Virus record (IMG/VR): IMGVR_UViG_3300042889_000546
Span: 1-22,602 of that record
Origin: a virus
Direction: 5' to 3' (one strand)
DNA: 22,602 bases
Numbering within the stretch: position 1 is the first letter of the stretch; the number at the start of each line of letters is the position of its first letter. The notes below the pieces were generated by a model. That model worked only from the letters and a program-made list of their open reading frames with translations, made no database searches and was not told the DNA's origin. Positions 15,079-20,664 of this stretch are shown in pieces. A program made the translations under genes and the position numbers.

Positions 15079-17322
15079 ATGAATTATAGATATCCATTAA
15101 AATCTTGGATGGTTGAAATTTTTAGGCAAAGGCAATCAGATAGAAATAAAATGAATTCTAAAATGCCTTTTATAATAATATCTTCTGCCGCAAAAATTGT
15201 TCAATCCGAACCAAAGGCAACTAAAAAGGAAATATTAGACCAAGTTTCTAATATATTAAAAAATCCAAATATAAAACCAAAATATAAAGGATGTATAATA
15301 ACAAATCATATTAATCCAACAATAAATTATAATGTAGGAAAAACAATAGTTGGTTACGATTTTACAGGAAAACCAATAGAATGTGAAAACGAAACAGGAA
15401 GAAAAATATCTCCCGTTATAATAGAAGGTGTTGATATTAAAGTTGAAGGTACTGCTGCATTTAGTAAAATGGCAACTGTAAAAATGAGATGTTTTTCATT
15501 ACAACAATTAGAATTGGTAGAACAATTTTTTTTACAAATGGGAATGCATGTATTGATAGAATTTGGTGATAATTCTAATGCAAGTGAATTAATCAATAAT
15601 AAAATTTTAGCAAATAAAACAAATTATAACGAATTTGTAAAAGATTATTTAAAATACCAAATACCAACAATAAAGGAATTTAGAGAATATTTAGAAGATT
15701 GTAAAAAATCAAAGGGAACATATGATAGATATGCTGGTATATTATATGATTATACTTATAAAATAGAACAAGATGGAACTTTTTTAGTACAAGCATCATA
15801 TATTCAAGGTAATGAAATAAACTACGCAATGCCATTAACATATAACACAGGATTTGGTATGTTAAATGTTCCAACGACACCAAAAATATCATTATTTAAA
15901 GAAATAATACACAATATAGCAAATGATACTGGAATGAATTTGGAACCATTATTACAATTAGATGAAAAAAAATGGAAAAATGAATTTTTTAATTGGAAAA
16001 AACCAACAGATACTATTGCCGATAAGACAATATCATCTACACCATATGTATCTTTAAGATTTATAGTAGAAGTGATGTTAAATAATATAATTGCTTCCGG
16101 TGGCCAGAATCCTGATTTTACAATGGTTGTCCCAAACTCTAATGGTGAACAAGTTTTTAAAATAGGAAATGGTAATTACGATAAAATAATACCTATAAAA
16201 ATTCATAAATATATTACCGCACAAGATGGTACAGTATTATTTCCAAATAAGACATTTTTAACATATGGTGTAGATGACAAAGGTCAATTAACCATAAGTG
16301 GGCCAATTATTGATGCATCTATCAATGGATATTCCGTTGTTTTAAATGATGTAGTTGAATTTATTCATCCAAACGGAAATGAAAAAATAAATTTATCAGA
16401 CCCATTTGTTATTGGTAATGCATTAAATATTTTTATTGATTATAATGAAGTGCTTACCATATTTAGAAAATCATATAATAGAATAGATTTTTTAGCACAA
16501 ATATTACAATTAATAAATGATAGAAGTTTTGGTTTTTTTAGATTGGGATATGGTAATTTAATTGAAAACAAATTAGGAACAATAGTTGATTTTAAATTAT
16601 ATAATGAATTAAGAAATCCAGCTACTGAAAAAGACCCAGCTAGAATTGATTATAGATTTAATCCATTACATTATCAATCTATTATAAGGCAATTTGATTA
16701 CACATTTACTATGGATGTCATTATGGCTTCAACTGCAATTAGAAATGCAAATGATTTTGTTGCTGAAAATAAATATGTAAATGATAAACTAAAAGCAAAT
16801 ACATCGGAATATCAAGATAGAATAATGGGATTAAGTAGTTATGCAAATCACACAACCGTTGATGGTTTGTATTCTATAAATCAAATACAATATGAAAAAC
16901 TTACACCACCTGCCAGTGGATTTACACAATATAAATCTGCAACCAATGCTTCGGATGTACAAGAAATTGATTTAACGGTTTCACAAATAACTACATTAAT
17001 AAAATACAAATTAAACCCAAACGATGATAATAGTATTGTAACATTAGCAGTTGCAAATCCAAATTTTTTATACACAATTCTTACAGGAAATTCAGACCGC
17101 CAAGATACAAGCACTCAGGTACTTAGTAATATTTCAATACAGTTTACATTGGATGGTATTTCTGGATTTAATATTGGTGAAACTTTTAAAATAGATGGTG
17201 TTCCTGAAATGAGAAATAAAGTTGGAGAATTTAGAATTAGTAATATAGAACACAATGTTGATGTAACTAATGGTTGGACAACAACTATACATGCAGATTG
17301 GGTATACACATATATAATATAA
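15079..17322 (+). CDS. Large baseplate hub-like structural protein
   Basis: 747 residues. Two parts are telling. VIIEGVDIKVEGTAAFSKMA followed by VKMRCFSLQQLELVEQFFLQ and GMHVLIEFGDNS (residues about 115-170) looks like a hub beta domain. The C-terminal 65 residues, with FTLDGISGFNIGETFKIDGV, RISNIEHNVDVTNGWTTTI and a final strand, match a segment common at the end of hub or central-spike-associated proteins in large T4-like phages. In T4 the hub is gp27 with gp5; overall similarity to gp27 could not be shown by eye, and no lysozyme domain is visible. It is the most AT-rich of the large genes here (9 G/C in the 60 bases at 15601-15660). Adjacent to the gp53-like gene with a 5-nt gap. I am confident of a virion baseplate role, less of the exact name. 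Confidence 0.6.
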   Translation: MNYRYPLKSWMVEIFRQRQSDRNKMNSKMPFIIISSAAKIVQSEPKATKKEILDQVSNILKNPNIKPKYKGCIITNHINPTINYNVGKTIVGYDFTGKPIECENETGRKISPVIIEGVDIKVEGTAAFSKMATVKMRCFSLQQLELVEQFFLQMGMHVLIEFGDNSNASELINNKILANKTNYNEFVKDYLKYQIPTIKEFREYLEDCKKSKGTYDRYAGILYDYTYKIEQDGTFLVQASYIQGNEINYAMPLTYNTGFGMLNVPTTPKISLFKEIIHNIANDTGMNLEPLLQLDEKKWKNEFFNWKKPTDTIADKTISSTPYVSLRFIVEVMLNNIIASGGQNPDFTMVVPNSNGEQVFKIGNGNYDKIIPIKIHKYITAQDGTVLFPNKTFLTYGVDDKGQLTISGPIIDASINGYSVVLNDVVEFIHPNGNEKINLSDPFVIGNALNIFIDYNEVLTIFRKSYNRIDFLAQILQLINDRSFGFFRLGYGNLIENKLGTIVDFKLYNELRNPATEKDPARIDYRFNPLHYQSIIRQFDYTFTMDVIMASTAIRNANDFVAENKYVNDKLKANTSEYQDRIMGLSSYANHTTVDGLYSINQIQYEKLTPPASGFTQYKSATNASDVQEIDLTVSQITTLIKYKLNPNDDNSIVTLAVANPNFLYTILTGNSDRQDTSTQVLSNISIQFTLDGISGFNIGETFKIDGVPEMRNKVGEFRISNIEHNVDVTNGWTTTIHADWVYTYII

Positions 17323-17328
17323 ACACTT

Positions 17329-17706
17329 ATGTACAAAGATGTAGCAAATAATTTAAATTTATTTAATATAAAATTACCAAATACTATTGTACCATTACCT
17401 AGTATTGATGATTATAATTTAGGATTTATAATGCGTTATTTTATTCAAAAAGCTAATGATGAAAATGCACATATATATGAAATAAATGAAAACGAATTTG
17501 AAAAATATAAAGAAAATGTTTTTTGGATAGTTGCACAAATAAAATGGAGAATTCGTGGCCCATTAAATATGGTTTATAAATTAGATGGTAATATAGATGA
17601 TGTTGGGGTTGTTAATGCAAATAAATCGGCTATTGCAAGAGCATCACATACTTTAAAAAATGTTGGATTGTATTTACCAAATTTATTACAATTTCATAAA
17701 AATTGA
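17329..17706 (+). CDS. Conserved-looking small structural protein of unknown function
   Basis: 125 residues, 6 nt after the hub-like gene. The middle reads FIMRYFIQKANDENAHIYEI, then WIVAQIKWRIRGPLN with MVYKLDGNIDDVGVVNANKS and a C-terminal LYLPNLLQFHKN. I recall similar short proteins (an RYF start, an xxIKWKIxGP core, a GVxxxN turn and an xLxxLLxF end) in T4-like phage structural clusters, but none has a function I can name. Its place at the end of the baseplate operon suggests a virion or baseplate accessory role. No terminator is visible after it; the next 70 nt hold a promoter-like element. Confidence 0.7.
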   Translation: MYKDVANNLNLFNIKLPNTIVPLPSIDDYNLGFIMRYFIQKANDENAHIYEINENEFEKYKENVFWIVAQIKWRIRGPLNMVYKLDGNIDDVGVVNANKSAIARASHTLKNVGLYLPNLLQFHKN

Positions 17707-17720
17707 TAAAAATCATATAA

Positions 17721-17755
17721 AAATTTGGTAATTAAAATAATTTTCACTATATTTA
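17721..17755 (+). promoter_or_regulatory. Promoter-like element ahead of the dioxygenase gene (copy A)
   Basis: A 35-nt stretch that matches the stretch at 18552-18586 at 26 of 35 positions. It has TTGG/TTG near the start and TATATTTA at its end (17748-17755), about 20 nt apart, resembling the Bacteroidota pattern TTTG ... TAnnTTTG. If the end is the -7 box, transcription would begin about 15 nt before the ATG at 17777. Confidence 0.4.
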
Positions 17756-17776
17756 ATTATATAAAACAAATTAGTT

Positions 17777-18553
17777 ATGAAAGAATACAAACACTTATCC
17801 TTTGAGGAAAGACAGCAAATGACCTTTGATTGGAGATATAGAGGTTGGACAGTTTTAGAATTATTAACCGAACAAGAGGTTGATGAATTAAACGAAGAAT
17901 TAGATAGATTAAGATTGGAAAGAAATGCAAACGAACCTGAAAAATGGCAAGAGTTTGAACCAATCATGCACCCACACAAAGTTTCTGAAAAAGTTGAAAA
18001 AATGTTTTCACATCCAAAAATTGTGGAAGCTTGTGAATTTCTAATGGAAGGTAATATAGTCGGAATGCAAACTTGGGGTTATTACAAACCAAAAGGTGAA
18101 TTAGGTAGAGACCAACATCAAAACGCATTTTATACAGGATGTGGACATAATGAAATTATTAACACTGCATTAGCATTAGATAATCACGACCCTGAAAATG
18201 GAGCAGTTTGGAATTATGAAGGTTCACATAGATTACCTATATTACCAATTGAAGATAATGAGGAAAGAAAGAAAACAAATACAGGTAACTGGAGAAGTGA
18301 GAGAGGTAAGAGTTGTGTAATGCCAGAAGGACATGATTTCAAAAAGATTGAAGGATATTTAAGAAAAGGACAAGTTGCATTATTACACTCACATGTAGTA
18401 CATGGTAGTGAACCAAATAGAGATACAACAAGAATGAGAAGAAATTTCTTATGTGGTTATTTAAAGAAGGGTGCATATTTCAATCCAGGTAACCAAATGA
18501 AAAGAGAACCAATTGACATTTACGAATTACGTGAAAAACATTGGGGAGAATAA
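17777..18553 (+). CDS. PhyH-type Fe(II)/2-oxoglutarate-dependent dioxygenase
   Basis: 258 residues, the normal size for the phytanoyl-CoA dioxygenase superfamily. The core is the double-stranded beta helix: GYYKPKGELGRDQHQNAFYT (first metal-ligand strand, His114), INTALALDNHDPENGAVW with NYEGSHRLPI (the usual family signature), and LLHSHVVHGSEPNRD with RMRRNF (distal ligand His209 and a likely 2-oxoglutarate-binding Arg at 219-222). The expected reaction is Fe(II)-dependent hydroxylation with 2-oxoglutarate and O2; the substrate is unknown. The first ligand pair reads His-Gln-Asn where the family normally has His-x-Asp. Such genes are frequent in marine T4-like phages. It sits between structural genes with its own promoter-like element. 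The first 80 residues are helical, with a TEQEVDELNEELDRLR start typical of the family. Confidence 0.85.
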   Translation: MKEYKHLSFEERQQMTFDWRYRGWTVLELLTEQEVDELNEELDRLRLERNANEPEKWQEFEPIMHPHKVSEKVEKMFSHPKIVEACEFLMEGNIVGMQTWGYYKPKGELGRDQHQNAFYTGCGHNEIINTALALDNHDPENGAVWNYEGSHRLPILPIEDNEERKKTNTGNWRSERGKSCVMPEGHDFKKIEGYLRKGQVALLHSHVVHGSEPNRDTTRMRRNFLCGYLKKGAYFNPGNQMKREPIDIYELREKHWGE

Positions 18554-18586
18554 ATTTTGTAAATCAAAATATTTTTAGTATATTAG
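18552..18586 (+). promoter_or_regulatory. Promoter-like element ahead of the polymerase gene (copy B)
   Basis: Partner of the element at 17721-17755. TTTTG (18555-18559) and TATATTA (18579-18585) are its -33 and -7 candidates. The end of the element is only 6 nt before the ATG at 18593, so a transcript made from it would be nearly leaderless. Confidence 0.4.
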
Positions 18587-18624
18587 TAGGGTATGAATCT
18601 AATTGAAGATAAACATACCCTACT
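18585..18624 (+). promoter_or_regulatory. Perfect 11-bp hairpin that covers the polymerase start codon
   Basis: AGTAGGGTATG (18585-18595) and CATACCCTACT (18614-18624) are exact inverted repeats around an 18-nt loop; the ATG at 18593-18595 is inside the left arm. Such a hairpin could hold the start codon closed and serve as a translational operator. A T-rich stretch (TTTTGTTTTT) follows the right arm, so a terminator or attenuator reading is also possible. Confidence 0.6.
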
Positions 18625-19864
18625 TTTGTTTTTAAAGGGTAATGTAAATATTGACCTTATAGTTCCTGTGTGGAGTTCTCATAGAGCACATCCATTAGGA
18701 AATCGTTTATCGTTTATTTATTATAGACAAAGTGACGGAAGTGATGGAATAATTAATTTCAATCACATAGATGCAAAAAAGTTAGACAAGTTTGACATAT
18801 CCAAAATAGTTCATGTCAATACATTAGTTTTAGACAATAGGTATTTAAACACCATAGGATTGGATTATGAGTGGGTATACTTTGAAGAGAATGGGAAACC
18901 ATTTATCTTTAGTGAGGTCGTAGAATCGGTTTATAGAGGGTATAGAAACGACTTTAAAGAGTTGAATGATTGTGTACCTTTAATGAAGTGGTACGAAACC
19001 CTAAAAACAATCCCAAATATCAGTACAAGAGAAGATTGGTATAGAAAATATACATCAGCAATCAATACATTGGGAAGGTTGGAAGGGGCTGGGGTAAAAG
19101 TCGTTGAGGAAAAATTTATTGATAGTTTTGCATTCAATCCGCAATACATCAAGCGAAACGGAATTGTGTTTACACAATACAATCCATACACCACAACGGG
19201 TAGACCATCCAATAGACATCTTAACGTCAACTACTCTGCGTTAAACAAATCCGATGGTACAAGAGAAATGTTTATTAGTCGTCATCCACACGGAACCTTA
19301 ATTCAATTTGACTATGAGTCTTATCACATTCGTTTGATTGCAAAAATAGTTGGGTATGAGTTTCCGGAAGGTACTACTGCTCACCAACACCTTGCAAACC
19401 TTTACCGATGTGATTTGGAGACGGCAAAGAAAATAACCTTTACATACCTTTATGGGGGATTAGACGATAATGCAAGAGGGATAGAGTTTTTCCAATTAGT
19501 AGATAAGTACATCAAGGGATTATACCAAAAGTTCGTCATTTCGGGAAAACTTACGACACTCTTATATAAAAGAGAAATACCATTCCATAGAATAGAGAGT
19601 GCAAACGAACAAAAGGTATTCAACTATTTACTACAATCATTGGAGACTGAAATCAATTATATGAAGATTGGTGAAGTATTGGAGTATTTGAGTGGGAAAA
19701 TGTCAAAAATGATACTTTATACTTATGATGCCTTTCTTATAGACACTCATCCGATTGAAAGAGAAAATCTTTTAAACGACATTAAAGAAATAATGGAGAA
19801 GGGTGGTTTCCCAGTTAAAGTTGAAGAAGGTGAGAATTATAACAATTTAGAGGTTATAAGTTAA
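18593..19864 (+). CDS. Short family-A DNA polymerase (polymerase domain only)
   Basis: 423 residues. The polymerase domain is clear: YNPYTTTGRPSNRHLNVN (residues 196-213), motif A LIQFDYESYHIRLIAKI with catalytic Asp240, motif B TAKKITFTYLYGG with Lys279, Phe283 and Tyr287-Gly288, and motif C LYTYDAFLID with catalytic Asp379. Differences from bacterial Pol I: the O-helix Arg position is Leu275, and the His-Asp-Glu of motif C is Tyr-Asp-Ala. The first 140 residues show no recognisable 3'-5' or 5' exonuclease motifs, so proofreading would have to come from another protein or be absent. T4 itself uses a family-B polymerase. Base use differs from its neighbours (25 G/C in the 60 bases at 19381-19440), with Cys, Arg and Pro codons spelled more variably, which hints at separate origin. 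An alternative start downstream of the hairpin cannot be ruled out. Confidence 0.82.
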   Translation: MNLIEDKHTLLLFLKGNVNIDLIVPVWSSHRAHPLGNRLSFIYYRQSDGSDGIINFNHIDAKKLDKFDISKIVHVNTLVLDNRYLNTIGLDYEWVYFEENGKPFIFSEVVESVYRGYRNDFKELNDCVPLMKWYETLKTIPNISTREDWYRKYTSAINTLGRLEGAGVKVVEEKFIDSFAFNPQYIKRNGIVFTQYNPYTTTGRPSNRHLNVNYSALNKSDGTREMFISRHPHGTLIQFDYESYHIRLIAKIVGYEFPEGTTAHQHLANLYRCDLETAKKITFTYLYGGLDDNARGIEFFQLVDKYIKGLYQKFVISGKLTTLLYKREIPFHRIESANEQKVFNYLLQSLETEINYMKIGEVLEYLSGKMSKMILYTYDAFLIDTHPIERENLLNDIKEIMEKGGFPVKVEEGENYNNLEVIS

Positions 19865-19871
19865 AAATTTA

Positions 19872-19879
19872 TATTTATA
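19872..19879 (+). promoter_or_regulatory. TATTTATA motif ahead of the unknown gene pair
   Basis: Begins 7 nt after the polymerase stop codon and ends 33 nt before the ATG at 19913. Its presence groups the following two genes with the structural (late) genes rather than with the polymerase. Confidence 0.35.
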
Positions 19880-19912
19880 TCATATAATTATATCTAAACG
19901 AAAGACTATACA

Positions 19913-20650
19913 ATGAAATTAGTAGACTTAATGCCATTACAAGAAATCGACTTTCCAAACCAGAGAGCATTCGACCAATACAACAAAGTACATAAATTAA
20001 GACCTGACACAAAAGTAACTGTTGCAGGTAGAGTAACTACTGCAGGTAGAGCTTCATTAGATTCTAAAGATGTAAAGGGAACATCCGTTTTCCCTAATGC
20101 AAAAAAGAAACCAACTCCACAAGATAATGATGTTTTTGATGGTGGTGTAGATGTTTTGGATACAGTTTCGGATTTATTACCTCCGGGTACTGGATTTACC
20201 AACAAAAAGACTGGTGATAAAATTACTGTTCAAAGATACGATGATGATAGTATGTATGTTTCATATGACAAAGTTCCTGGAAAAGAATTAAAATGGCCAA
20301 TGAAACAATTCTTAAAAATGACAGCTAATAAAGAATTACAATTTACTCCAAAAGATAAATCAACTTCTAATCAACAACAATCATATAATCCTGCACAAGC
20401 TTTCAATACTAAGGTAAGTAAGATGACAGATGATAATCAACATTCTGCAGCCGCAGTTGAATTGGCAATTTATATGGATGATAGAGAATCTTTAGCTAAA
20501 TTACAACAAATTAAAAAGTATCACGATAATAGAGGGTATTTACAACCAGGTGAGGCAAAAGAAAGAAATGCAATAACATCTAATTTATTGGCAAAAGCTG
20601 AAAAAGAATTACCTAAAAAAGATTACGATTTAATTAGTTCTGCATTTTAA
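19913..20650 (+). CDS. Unknown protein, possibly virion- or head-associated
   Basis: 245 residues, not recognised. It begins MKLVDLMPLQEIDFPNQRAF, continues with DQYNKVHKLRPDTKVTVAGR, has an acidic patch (DVFDGGVDVLDTVSD), a beta-looking middle (GDKITVQRYDDDSMYVSYDK), and a helical C-terminal third (VELAIYMDDRESLAKLQQIK, then AITSNLLAKAEKEL) after a Gln/Ser-rich linker. It has no signal peptide or membrane segment. It ends 14 nt before the next gene, with which it probably forms a transcription unit. The TATTTATA motif upstream suggests late expression. Function is unknown. Confidence 0.75.
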   Translation: MKLVDLMPLQEIDFPNQRAFDQYNKVHKLRPDTKVTVAGRVTTAGRASLDSKDVKGTSVFPNAKKKPTPQDNDVFDGGVDVLDTVSDLLPPGTGFTNKKTGDKITVQRYDDDSMYVSYDKVPGKELKWPMKQFLKMTANKELQFTPKDKSTSNQQQSYNPAQAFNTKVSKMTDDNQHSAAAVELAIYMDDRESLAKLQQIKKYHDNRGYLQPGEAKERNAITSNLLAKAEKELPKKDYDLISSAF

Positions 20651-20664
20651 AAATAAAACAATAG

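Noticed and set aside
15079-17322. Hub-like protein as a gp5-type tail lysozyme
   Set aside because: No lysozyme catalytic pattern or OB-fold plus beta-helix repeat could be seen.
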